Source: Bacteroidota bacterium
GTDB taxonomy: Bacteria > Bacteroidota > Bacteroidia > Cytophagales > Cyclobacteriaceae
NCBI GenBank assembly: GCA_027297025.1
Contig: JAPUIM010000183.1
Coordinates: 1 to 10,527 of the forward strand
Direction: 5' to 3'
Length of the DNA: 10,527 nucleotides
Part shown: positions 1-7,490 of the stretch, in pieces
Position numbering within the stretch: the first letter of the stretch is position 1
How the letters are laid out: each line of letters begins with the position of its first letter
Program-made: the position numbers and the translations under genes
Notes under the pieces: generated by a model
Database searches by the model: none
What the model was told of the DNA's origin: nothing
The model's input: the letters and a program-made list of their open reading frames with translations, nothing else

Positions 1-143
1 ATCGTGATTGCCTATCAGCCTTAATTTGGTCATCCGTACCTGTAAATGGCCCATTATCTGTCTTTACCAGTTGTAATTCACAAAAAAGATCATTATTTCG
101 TCTCCCGCAAAACTGTGAGATAGTTGAGATTGTTGATTAACAT
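1..143. other. Left-edge stretch upstream of the TonB receptor, unassigned
   Basis: No gene can be called here. In + frame 1 the first seven codons read IVIAYQP and then TAA at 22-24, which could be the last residues of an upstream gene, but seven residues prove nothing. Frame 3 on the + strand is open from 3 to a TAA at 138-140. The - strand is open from 136 to the left edge, reading through TDNGPFTGTDDQIKAD, but has no ATG, GTG or TTG in the window. Neither open frame is long enough to support. I found no convincing Bacteroidota promoter (TTTG / TAnnTTTG) ahead of the receptor start at 144. Confidence 0.4.
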
Positions 144-3014
144 ATGAACCTAAGAAGCATTTTCTGGTGCTTGGTAATGACCCTGATGCCGTTGATTGTG
201 TTGGGGCAAATCACAAAACCGGCATCAACCGCTGAGATCGTTCGCATTACCGGAAAGGTGATAAGCGAGGAGGAACGTGCCCTTTTGGGTGGATCTAACA
301 TTATAGTAAAAGACTATTTGCTTAGTAGAAGATCCGTGGGAGTATCCAGTGATGAGCAAGGCAACTTCAATCTTTTTGTACAAATGGATTTACCTTTTGT
401 GATCCAGGTTTCACAACTGGGATTTGAGACCAAAGAGATTACCATTGAAGAGGATTTCAATTACCTGATCATAAAACTGAAAAAACGAGTGGTTGAGCTC
501 AAGGAGGTGGTGGTCAGAAGCGAAAAGATAAAACAGGAGATACTTAAATCGGATATTTCTATTGAGCAATTGAGTATCAAGCAGATTCAATACGGTCCTT
601 CGTTTGATTTCTATGATGCCATCGCCAATTTAAAGGATGTGGAGGTAGCTACCCAAAGTATGCAATTTCAGTCAGTGAATGCCCGCGGGTTTAATTCCAC
701 CGGCAACACCCGGTTCGTTCAAATGGTGGATGGAATGGATAACCAGGCCCCCGGGTTTGGTTTTCCCATCGGTAATTTTGCCGGGTTGTCAGAATTGGAT
801 GTGGAAGGGGTAGATCTGCTTCCCGGTCCCAGTTCCGCCCGGTATGGTCCCAACGCATTCAATGGAATTCTGTTCATGCGTAGCAAAGATCCGTTTCTTT
901 ACCAGGGTCCCAGTGCCTATCTGAAATTAGCCGCTAACCGGTTTCCGGAAGGTAGTTCAGGAAATAGTTTTTTTGATTTCGGGGGAGATCCGGTTTATGA
1001 TTTGGGAGTAAGGTATGCCAAGGCTTTTAATGGCAAAATTGCTTTTAAAGTCAATTTTTCATTGATCTCCGCCGAAGATTGGATGGCAGATAATCTGGAT
1101 AATATTGGAGAAGGAGAACGTTTCGAGCACCATCCCGACATCCCTGGATATGATGGCGTCAACGTCTATGGAGATGAGGTAAAGGCCAATCTTCCCTTAG
1201 GTCCATTAGGGACCAATGTTACGGTTTCCCGGACCGGATACGCTGAGCAGAATTTGTTTGACTATAAGTTTACCAATATTAAAACCAATGCCGCTGTCCA
1301 CTATAAAATCACTCAGAATATTACCGCTGTGGTGCAGGGTAACTACGGAACCGGAAATACCTTTTATACTGGCGACAACCGCATTTTCTTAGGTGATTTT
1401 CAATTATTCCAGGGAAAAGCAGAGATCAGTAGCCCCAATTTTATGGTCCGGGGATATACCACTCAACAACGGTCCGGGAAATCCTTTGACTCCAGGTTCC
1501 TGGCATTGCATCTAATGAGGGTAGCCAAAAGTGATGAACAGTGGTTTCGCGATTATCGACTGGCCTACAATGGGAGACTGATAAGCTACGGGGTTCAAGG
1601 GGGAAATCATATTGCAGCACGGAAAGTGGCAGATAGTGAACTAAGCTTGTTGGAGCAAAATTTTGCACGCTTTGAACCGGGAACAACCAGATTTGATTCT
1701 TTAAGGAACATCATCATTAATACCGTGGGTTTTGAGAATGGAGCTGTATTCGAGGACAATTCACAACTATATCACTTGGAGGGACGCTATGATTTCAGTC
1801 ATTTGATTTCCTTTGTGGGGTTAGAAGCGGGAGGAAATTACCGGTTGTATGACCCCGAATCCAATGGAAATCTATACCCTGATACCATAGGAAACGATAT
1901 CACCATGTTCGAATACGGAGGTTTCATTGAGGCCACCAAGACGGTTTATAACAACCGATTGAAACTCACCTCATCACTCAGGGTAGATAAAAATGAAAAC
2001 TTTGATTTTCGATACACTCCTCGATTTTCAGCTGTATATACCCTGAACCTGGTGCATAATTTTAGAACCTCCGTTCAAACCGGCTTTAGAAATCCCACAC
2101 TGAGGGAACAATTCATTTTTCAGGATTTGGGAAATGCCCGGGCGGTAGGAGGGCTAGCAGAGATAATAGAGTTTTTGGATTTGGCTGGCAATGCTTATTT
2201 TGTTCAAAGTGTTGATGGTTTTAATGAGGCTGTAAAAGATTTGATTAATCCAGAACCTCAATCTGAACAGATCCCCTACCAACAGGACCAGGCTGAATTA
2301 CAGAGCATGGACATCTTAAGTGAAGGTTTACTAGGCCAGAATGATCTCAGGCCCATTCTACCCGAACAAGTAAGTACTTTTGAACTGGGTTACCGGAGTT
2401 TGTTATCCGACAAAAAATTGGTCATTGATGCCACCTACTATTACAATTCCTATCAGAATTTCATCGGTGTAATTCGAGTGGTGAAACCCAAAACCAGCCC
2501 AGCTACAGATCCTTTTTTGGCGGCCAGACAAATCAATAATTCTACGGAAAGCGATGTTTTTTTTATCACCAGCAATGCCCGTGAGACGGTTGTTTCCCAG
2601 GGGTTTTCCTTTAGTGTTGACTTTACTTCAACCGGAGGGTTCCTTTTGGGAGTGAATGGAGCCTGGGCCAATCTGACAAGTGATCCCCAGGACCCGATTG
2701 TGCCGGGATTTAACACTCCTGGTTTTAAGACCAACTATACCTTGGGTCATAATAATATGGCCAAAAATTTGGGATTTAAATTCACTTTGAGAATTCGCAG
2801 GGCTTTTCAGTGGGAGAGTAATTTTGGAGATGGAGAGGTGGATAATTATATCAATTTGGATGCGCAATTGAACCTTCGTTTGCCTAAAATACATTCAATG
2901 ATAAAAGCTGGTCTCTCAAACCTAGGTAATGATTATTATGTCACCACTTTTGGCGGGCCAGGGATCGGGGCCATCCCATATATCCAAATCACCTATGATC
3001 CTGTATTTTATTGA
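144..3014 (+). CDS. TonB-dependent outer-membrane receptor with carboxypeptidase-regulatory-like domain
   Basis: A complete 956-residue receptor of the outer membrane that would import a ligand using energy passed on by TonB-ExbB-ExbD. Residues 1-22 form a signal peptide (hydrophobic core, then VLGQ). Residues about 35-113 match the CarboxypepD_reg-like beta-sandwich common on Bacteroidota receptors (GKV start, SSDEQGNF, then QLGFETKEI). The plug follows at about 125-250, with the characteristic VNARGFN, VDGMDNQAPG, LPGPSSARYGPNAFNG and a lysine-Asp-Pro-Phe end. The remainder is a 22-strand-type barrel, with TGFRNPTLREQF and FELGYRS typical of its later strands, and it ends in an aromatic residue (YDPVFY) as barrel proteins do. 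Length suits the family. The ligand is unknown; there is no SusD partner, so it is not a classic SusC glycan transporter. A lipoprotein gene begins 11 bases after the stop and is probably in the same transcript. Confidence 0.95.
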   Translation: MNLRSIFWCLVMTLMPLIVLGQITKPASTAEIVRITGKVISEEERALLGGSNIIVKDYLLSRRSVGVSSDEQGNFNLFVQMDLPFVIQVSQLGFETKEITIEEDFNYLIIKLKKRVVELKEVVVRSEKIKQEILKSDISIEQLSIKQIQYGPSFDFYDAIANLKDVEVATQSMQFQSVNARGFNSTGNTRFVQMVDGMDNQAPGFGFPIGNFAGLSELDVEGVDLLPGPSSARYGPNAFNGILFMRSKDPFLYQGPSAYLKLAANRFPEGSSGNSFFDFGGDPVYDLGVRYAKAFNGKIAFKVNFSLISAEDWMADNLDNIGEGERFEHHPDIPGYDGVNVYGDEVKANLPLGPLGTNVTVSRTGYAEQNLFDYKFTNIKTNAAVHYKITQNITAVVQGNYGTGNTFYTGDNRIFLGDFQLFQGKAEISSPNFMVRGYTTQQRSGKSFDSRFLALHLMRVAKSDEQWFRDYRLAYNGRLISYGVQGGNHIAARKVADSELSLLEQNFARFEPGTTRFDSLRNIIINTVGFENGAVFEDNSQLYHLEGRYDFSHLISFVGLEAGGNYRLYDPESNGNLYPDTIGNDITMFEYGGFIEATKTVYNNRLKLTSSLRVDKNENFDFRYTPRFSAVYTLNLVHNFRTSVQTGFRNPTLREQFIFQDLGNARAVGGLAEIIEFLDLAGNAYFVQSVDGFNEAVKDLINPEPQSEQIPYQQDQAELQSMDILSEGLLGQNDLRPILPEQVSTFELGYRSLLSDKKLVIDATYYYNSYQNFIGVIRVVKPKTSPATDPFLAARQINNSTESDVFFITSNARETVVSQGFSFSVDFTSTGGFLLGVNGAWANLTSDPQDPIVPGFNTPGFKTNYTLGHNNMAKNLGFKFTLRIRRAFQWESNFGDGEVDNYINLDAQLNLRLPKIHSMIKAGLSNLGNDYYVTTFGGPGIGAIPYIQITYDPVFY

Positions 3015-3025
3015 ATCCAGATGAA

Positions 3026-4477
3026 ATGAACTGGTTGTATAAAATTAAATACCTTTTAGCGGCAAGCATTAGCTGCACGATGTTGTCATGCACCTATGAT
3101 TTCCCCCAGATGCCGCCAACACCACAAACGCCTGGCACAGACCCCAATCTTTCCAAAATGGTGGTATTGGGTGGATCTTCTGCAGCTGGGTTGATGGATG
3201 GCGCTTTATTCGATGAGGGTCAAGGGGCATCGTTTGGTGCTATCTTGGCCAAAATGGTGAATCAAAGCATCGCCGACTCACTCATTTTCATGCAACCTGA
3301 CATTAATTCCAGCAATGGCTTCAATCTCAGGGAAATGGATGAACAAGTTGTAGGCAAGTATATCATAGAATTCCTAAATCCCGGCAACAATGAAATATTT
3401 AAAGTTTCCACCGATGGAGAATTACCTGGTGAATATACCGGAAGCCTTGCCTTGAACAATTTTAGTATTCCCAACTTGCGGACCCCTCAGGTAATTGATC
3501 CGGAGTTAGCGGAAAATCCATTTTACCATAGAATTGCCAGTAACCCTGGAACTTCTAGATTATTGGATCAAGTGATTAATGCCAATCCTTCATTAATATT
3601 TTTGGCCTTGGGGATGGATGATATTCTTCCCTATATATCCAATGGGTTGATTGGAAGTTTGAACCCCGATCCACAAAACATACAGGCTGTTGATCTCACA
3701 CCAAGGTCACTTTTTGAATCTGCATACGATTTGATAATCAGTAGTTTGTTAACTGATTCCGGTGCGGAAATCATTTTATTTAACATTCCGGATTTTACTC
3801 AATTTCCCTTCTTTAATCATATTGGTCATCTGGCCCGGATCACCGCTAGCCAGGCCGGGGAATTAAATACTTTTTATGGGGATTACAACATAACAATAGG
3901 TCAATTTAATACCGATGGAATAATACGATCCAGGATCCAATTTTTTTCCGACGATTCTTTTACTACCTGGATCACAGTGGTTGAGGATCCTGCTTTAGCA
4001 GATATTGTCCTAATTGATGGAACTGAATTTTCAAAGATCCGTCAAATGATAGAGGGGGAGTCTTTGTTATGGTCGGTACCGGATTTTCCTCAAGGCCTGG
4101 GACCGGGGACCTTGGAACCTGTTTCCAAACAGTTTTGGGTAAGCGAGGAGGATTTGGAGGTTATAAGAAACCTAATAGACGACTTTAATACAGTTGTTGA
4201 ACAATTAGTGGAAACCGACAATCGAATTTCTTTATTTGACCTTAATGATTTTTATCGGCAGGTAAATGAGAATGGAGCTATTTTTAATGGGGTGACACTA
4301 ACTCCGGACATGGGCAGAAGCGGAATATTTTCTGCTGACGGCATCAACTTAAACCAAAGAGGGAATGCCCTGTTGGCCAACCAAGTGATCCAACTGCTCA
4401 ATATAAAATACTCTCTCAATATTCCATTGGCCGATGTGAATGAATTTAAAGGCAATACTTTTAGAAATGGCTTTTAA
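3026..4477 (+). CDS. SGNH/GDSL-hydrolase-like lipoprotein with altered catalytic signature
   Basis: A 483-residue predicted outer-membrane lipoprotein. I start it at ATG 3026 rather than the in-frame TTG at 3011, because the TTG overlaps the receptor stop and the ATG directly begins a lipoprotein signal: positive residues, hydrophobic stretch, then MLSC with Cys22. A Pro/Thr-rich tether follows (about 27-40). The body follows the Bacteroidota SGNH-hydrolase layout as I remember it. Block I is VVLGGSSAAG with Ser51 where GNSLTAG is usual. Block II is NNFSIPNLR, with Asn150 where VPG has Gly. Block III is LALGMDDIL, with Asp198 where GNND has Asn. Block V is DGINLNQRGNALLANQVI, with Asp438 kept but Asn441 where DGVH has His. 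Family membership is fairly sure; hydrolase activity is doubtful. It probably works with the adjacent TonB receptor, as an accessory or binding protein at the cell surface or facing the periplasm. Confidence 0.85.
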   Translation: MNWLYKIKYLLAASISCTMLSCTYDFPQMPPTPQTPGTDPNLSKMVVLGGSSAAGLMDGALFDEGQGASFGAILAKMVNQSIADSLIFMQPDINSSNGFNLREMDEQVVGKYIIEFLNPGNNEIFKVSTDGELPGEYTGSLALNNFSIPNLRTPQVIDPELAENPFYHRIASNPGTSRLLDQVINANPSLIFLALGMDDILPYISNGLIGSLNPDPQNIQAVDLTPRSLFESAYDLIISSLLTDSGAEIILFNIPDFTQFPFFNHIGHLARITASQAGELNTFYGDYNITIGQFNTDGIIRSRIQFFSDDSFTTWITVVEDPALADIVLIDGTEFSKIRQMIEGESLLWSVPDFPQGLGPGTLEPVSKQFWVSEEDLEVIRNLIDDFNTVVEQLVETDNRISLFDLNDFYRQVNENGAIFNGVTLTPDMGRSGIFSADGINLNQRGNALLANQVIQLLNIKYSLNIPLADVNEFKGNTFRNGF

Positions 4478-4514
4478 TAATTTGGAATAATTTCCTTTGT
4501 CAATTTCCCTTGCT

Positions 4515-4530
4515 ATAGGTGAGTACCTAT
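4515..4530. repeat. Inverted repeat ATAGGT-GAGT-ACCTAT
   Basis: Six-base perfect arms (4515-4520 and 4525-4530) with a four-base loop lie 37 bases after the stop of the SGNH-like gene. This could be a small hairpin at the 3' end of the envelope transcript or an operator half-site pair. There is no T-run after it, so it is not a standard intrinsic terminator. The repeat is seen directly; its role is inference. Confidence 0.35.
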
Positions 4531-4563
4531 GAATATTTACTGGCGAACACATGCAGTAAAGAA

Positions 4564-4585
4564 TTTACTAGGAATCTAGTGTAAA
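4564..4585. repeat. Imperfect inverted repeat upstream of tkt
   Basis: Arms TTTACTAG and CTAG-T-GT-AAA pair over eight positions with a two-base bulge around a GAAT loop, followed by a T/G-rich stretch (4587-4598). It could act as a weak AT-rich terminator of the upstream pair or as a protein-binding site near the tkt promoter. With only two G-C pairs in the stem the structure is weak, and it may be chance in AT-rich DNA. Confidence 0.25.
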
Positions 4586-4622
4586 ATTGTTTGTTTTGTA
4601 TAGTTAATTTTATTCCACAACT

Positions 4623-6695
4623 ATGACAAAAACTATTCACCAGTTGGCTGCAGATAATATCAGGGTTTTAGCTGCGGCCATGGTTGAGAAAGCTAATTCT
4701 GGACATCCCGGAGGCCCCATGGGCGCTGCCGATTATATGCATATTTTATACTCCGAATTCCTTCAGTTTGATCCTGATGACATGACCTGGCCTCACCGAG
4801 ACCGATTCTTTTTGGATGCCGGTCATTTGTCGGCCATGATGTATGCACAACTATCCCTGTTTGGTAAATATTCTCAGGACGACCTTGAAAATTTCCGCCA
4901 GTGGAAATCTTGTACGCCAGGGCATCCTGAATTGGATGTGGAAAGGGGAATCGAAAACACTTCGGGGCCGTTGGGGCAAGGACATACCATGGGCGTAGGT
5001 GCTGCTATAGCCGAGCGGTTCCTCACTGCCAGGTTTGGAGATTGGATGGGGCACACCATTTATGCATTTATCTCCGATGGAGGAGTGCAGGAGGAGATCT
5101 CACAGGGTGCCGGCCGAATTGCGGGATTTTTAGGCTTGAGCAATCTAATTATGTTTTATGATTCCAATGACGTGCAACTTTCCAGCAATACCGAGGTGGT
5201 CACAAATGAAGACACCGCCAAAAAATATGAGGCCTGGGGCTGGAAAGTAAGAACCATTGACGCTCACAATCAAGATCAAATCAGAGAAGCATTGACCGAG
5301 GCCAATCAGGAAAAGGATAAACCCTTTCTGATCATTGGCAAAACCATCATGGGAAAAGGTGCAGTAGACGATCAGGGCAATGTATATGAAGGTCATTTTG
5401 AAATGCATGGAATGCCATTGGGGAATACCGGCGCCTCTTATAATAAAACCATTGAAAATTTAGGTGGGGATCTCACCAATCACTTTAGGATCTTCCCGGA
5501 GGTGGGCGATTTTTACCAAAAGCTGATGAAAGATAAGGTAGATGAGACCAGAAAACGAAAGGACATAGAAAAAACCTGGAGAGAAAAAAATAACCAATTA
5601 GCTGAAAAGCTAGACCTTTTTCTATCGGGAAAAATTCCACCTCTGGATTTTAGCCAAGTGGAGCAAAAGGAAAATGTGGCCACCAGGGCAGCTTCATCAG
5701 CAGTATTATCCTTTTTGGCTGACCATGTGGAAAACATGATCGTGGCTTCGGCAGACCTATCCAACAGCGACAAAACTGACAGCTTTTTAAAGAAGCATAA
5801 AGCCTTCTCCAAACACGACTTTAGCGGACAGTTTTTACAGATAGGAGTGGCCGAATTTACCATGGCCAACTTGGCCAGTGGAATGGCCCTCCACGGGGGT
5901 GTAATTCCGGCAGTAGGAACCTTTTTTGCATTTTCTGATTACATGAAACCGGCCATGCGATTGGCGGCCATTATGGGGCTTCCGGTGATATATATTTGGA
6001 CCCACGATGCCTTTAGAGTGGGGGAAGATGGTCCCACTCATCAACCGGTGGAACAGGAGGCCCAGTTGAGACTTCTGGAAAAAATAAAAAATCACGCCGG
6101 TAATAGAAGTTTATTAGCCTTGCGGCCAGCCGATGCCGCAGAAACCACGGTAGCCTGGAAAATGGCACTGGAAACTACCAATATGCCTACCGCTCTTATT
6201 CTTTCCCGGCAAAACATCAAGGATATTCCTCCTTTAAATTCGGGGTCGCGCTATCAGGAAGCCTTGGCTTCGGCCCAGGGAGCTTACCTGGTAAAAAGCT
6301 GTGAAGATCCTGATATTGTTTTGGTGGGCAACGGTTCAGAAGTTTCTACCCTGATTGGAGGATCAGAATTGCTGGCAAAAAGGGAAGGCCTCAAGGTAAA
6401 TGTAGTATCGGCTATTTCGGAGGGACTTTTCCGGGAACAACCGCTGGATTACCAGCAACATGTTATTCCTTCATCCAAGCCAATCTTTGGACTTACGGCA
6501 GGCTTACCAGTCAACCTGTTGGGCTTAGTGGGAGATAGGGGACAAATTTTCGGATTGGAACATTTTGGATATTCCGCACCAGCAGGCGTTTTGGATGAGA
6601 AATTCGGTTTTACTGCTGAAAATGTGTTTGAGAGGGCACTGAAATATCTGAACGAATATAAAAATGACTTAGAGACAAAAAACCTAACCATTTAG
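4623..6695 (+). CDS. tkt: Transketolase
   Basis: A complete 690-residue cytoplasmic transketolase, which moves two-carbon ketol units between sugar phosphates (xylulose-5-P with ribose-5-P or erythrose-4-P) using thiamine diphosphate and a divalent metal. The N-terminal cofactor domain has SGHPGG with His28, GH at His68, SGPLGQG at 114-120, and a metal/diphosphate motif with Asp152, Glu157 and Asn182. That motif begins SDGG instead of the common GDG, but its metal ligands are kept. The pyrimidine domain carries ATR (the Arg of the phosphate site), SADL, catalytic Glu411 in GVAEF, THD at His461 and GEDGPTHQP with His473; these three fall at the same numbers as in the E. coli enzyme. A phosphate-binding Arg529 is in LSRQN. 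The C-terminal domain is complete, and the length is normal (about 660-690). It leads a tkt-transaldolase-rpiA cluster, with the next gene 55 bases downstream. Confidence 0.97.
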   Translation: MTKTIHQLAADNIRVLAAAMVEKANSGHPGGPMGAADYMHILYSEFLQFDPDDMTWPHRDRFFLDAGHLSAMMYAQLSLFGKYSQDDLENFRQWKSCTPGHPELDVERGIENTSGPLGQGHTMGVGAAIAERFLTARFGDWMGHTIYAFISDGGVQEEISQGAGRIAGFLGLSNLIMFYDSNDVQLSSNTEVVTNEDTAKKYEAWGWKVRTIDAHNQDQIREALTEANQEKDKPFLIIGKTIMGKGAVDDQGNVYEGHFEMHGMPLGNTGASYNKTIENLGGDLTNHFRIFPEVGDFYQKLMKDKVDETRKRKDIEKTWREKNNQLAEKLDLFLSGKIPPLDFSQVEQKENVATRAASSAVLSFLADHVENMIVASADLSNSDKTDSFLKKHKAFSKHDFSGQFLQIGVAEFTMANLASGMALHGGVIPAVGTFFAFSDYMKPAMRLAAIMGLPVIYIWTHDAFRVGEDGPTHQPVEQEAQLRLLEKIKNHAGNRSLLALRPADAAETTVAWKMALETTNMPTALILSRQNIKDIPPLNSGSRYQEALASAQGAYLVKSCEDPDIVLVGNGSEVSTLIGGSELLAKREGLKVNVVSAISEGLFREQPLDYQQHVIPSSKPIFGLTAGLPVNLLGLVGDRGQIFGLEHFGYSAPAGVLDEKFGFTAENVFERALKYLNEYKNDLETKNLTI

Positions 6696-6750
6696 GACTT
6701 GTTTTCATAAATTACATAATCAATTAAAATCGCTAAAAAAATTTTCAATT

Positions 6751-7422
6751 ATGAAATTCTTTATTGATACCGCAAGTTTATCTGAGATCCAGGAAGCCTA
6801 TGACCTAGGTGTGCTGGATGGCGTGACAACAAATCCTTCATTAATGGCCAAGGAAGGCATTGGTGGGAAAGAAAACATATTCAACCACTACAAGGCCATT
6901 TGTAACATAGTGGATAATAATGTAAGTGCAGAAGTAATTGCCACCGATCTGGAAAACATCCTCCGGGAGGGAAGGGAATTGGCTAAAATCGATGATAAGA
7001 TCGTGGTGAAAGTTCCCATGATCAAAGAAGGGGTAAAGGCTATAAAACAACTTAGCTCCGAGGACATCAGGATTAATTGCACTTTGATATTCAACGCCGG
7101 CCAAGCCATAATAGCAGCCAAAGCTGGAGCATCCTATGTTTCTCCCTTTTTGGGCCGCTTGGATGATATTTCCATGGATGGTTTAGCTCTTATCCAACAA
7201 ATGGTAAGGATATTTGACAACTACGGCTTTGAAACTGAAATATTAGCCGCCTCCATCAGGAACAATCTGCATTTGATCCATTGCGCAGAAATGGGCGCTG
7301 ATGTGGCAACCTGTCCTTTGTCGGTTATCATGGGATTGCTGAAACACCCATTAACGGATAGTGGTTTGGAAAAATTCATTGCTGATTACCACAAAGTAAA
7401 TTCCGAAGCCGTTCCTGTTTAA
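6751..7422 (+). CDS. Transaldolase, small TalC/FSA-type
   Basis: A complete 223-residue TIM-barrel enzyme of the short transaldolase family, which transfers a dihydroxyacetone unit between fructose-6-P/erythrose-4-P and sedoheptulose-7-P/glyceraldehyde-3-P through a Schiff base. Landmarks are MKFFIDTA with Asp6, GVTTNPSL with Asn28, KVPM with the Schiff-base Lys87, NCTLIFNAGQA with Thr111, YVSPFLGRLDD, and AASIRN near the end. Phe133 in SPFLGR matters: fructose-6-phosphate aldolases carry Tyr there and transaldolases Phe (established from FSA and TalB work), so transaldolase is the better call. Residue 91 is Ile, where many relatives have Thr in VPMT; I do not think this harms function. The position between tkt and rpiA supports the pathway role. 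The gene symbol is left blank because tal, talC and fsa are all used for this family. Confidence 0.93.
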   Translation: MKFFIDTASLSEIQEAYDLGVLDGVTTNPSLMAKEGIGGKENIFNHYKAICNIVDNNVSAEVIATDLENILREGRELAKIDDKIVVKVPMIKEGVKAIKQLSSEDIRINCTLIFNAGQAIIAAKAGASYVSPFLGRLDDISMDGLALIQQMVRIFDNYGFETEILAASIRNNLHLIHCAEMGADVATCPLSVIMGLLKHPLTDSGLEKFIADYHKVNSEAVPV

Positions 7423-7440
7423 TCGAAAGTGTAAATAAAA

Positions 7441-7454
7441 GGGGTAATTGCCCC
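7441..7454. repeat. Short G/C hairpin between transaldolase and rpiA
   Basis: GGGG-TAATTG-CCCC stands out as the only G/C tract in an AT-rich 68-base spacer. It gives four G-C pairs, plus a possible T-G pair closing an AATT loop. It lies 18 bases after the transaldolase stop and 36 bases before the rpiA start. No T-run follows, so it is not a normal terminator. It might protect the 3' end of a processed mRNA or tune expression of rpiA; that is inference. Confidence 0.35.
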
Positions 7455-7490
7455 GTGCAAAACCAAATTACAATTCCAGAGAAAGTTTGA

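Larger units (their letters stand above)
4478..4622. other. Intergenic region ahead of tkt with two small inverted repeats and a possible promoter
   Basis: This 145-base gap separates the envelope pair from the pentose phosphate genes and is the likeliest place for the tkt promoter. TAATTTTA at 4605-4612 matches seven of eight positions of the Bacteroidota -7 element (TAnnTTTG), and TTG/TTTG triplets lie at 4587-4593, but the spacing is shorter than usual and would leave only a few bases of leader before ATG 4623. A second near match, TAAAATTG at 4582-4589, lacks an upstream TTTG. The promoter is therefore only a suggestion. Two inverted repeats are listed separately. Confidence 0.35.

Noticed and set aside
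144..3014. SusC-type polysaccharide utilisation transporter
   Set aside because: No SusD-like gene or glycan-degrading enzymes are in the window, and the neighbour is an SGNH-like lipoprotein; only the general TonB receptor call is supported.
3011..3025. TTG at 3011 as start of the lipoprotein gene
   Set aside because: It overlaps the receptor stop and adds five residues ahead of the signal peptide; ATG 3026 begins the lipoprotein signal directly.
5513..5869. A 118-codon antisense open frame within tkt
   Set aside because: It is fully inside an intact transketolase gene, has no recognisable motif, and is explained by codon bias of the real strand.
6722..6750. AT-only inverted repeat just ahead of the transaldolase start (AATTAAAAT with ATTTTCAATT)
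   Set aside because: It has nearly no G-C pairs and needs a bulge; such pairings are expected by chance in AT-rich spacers.
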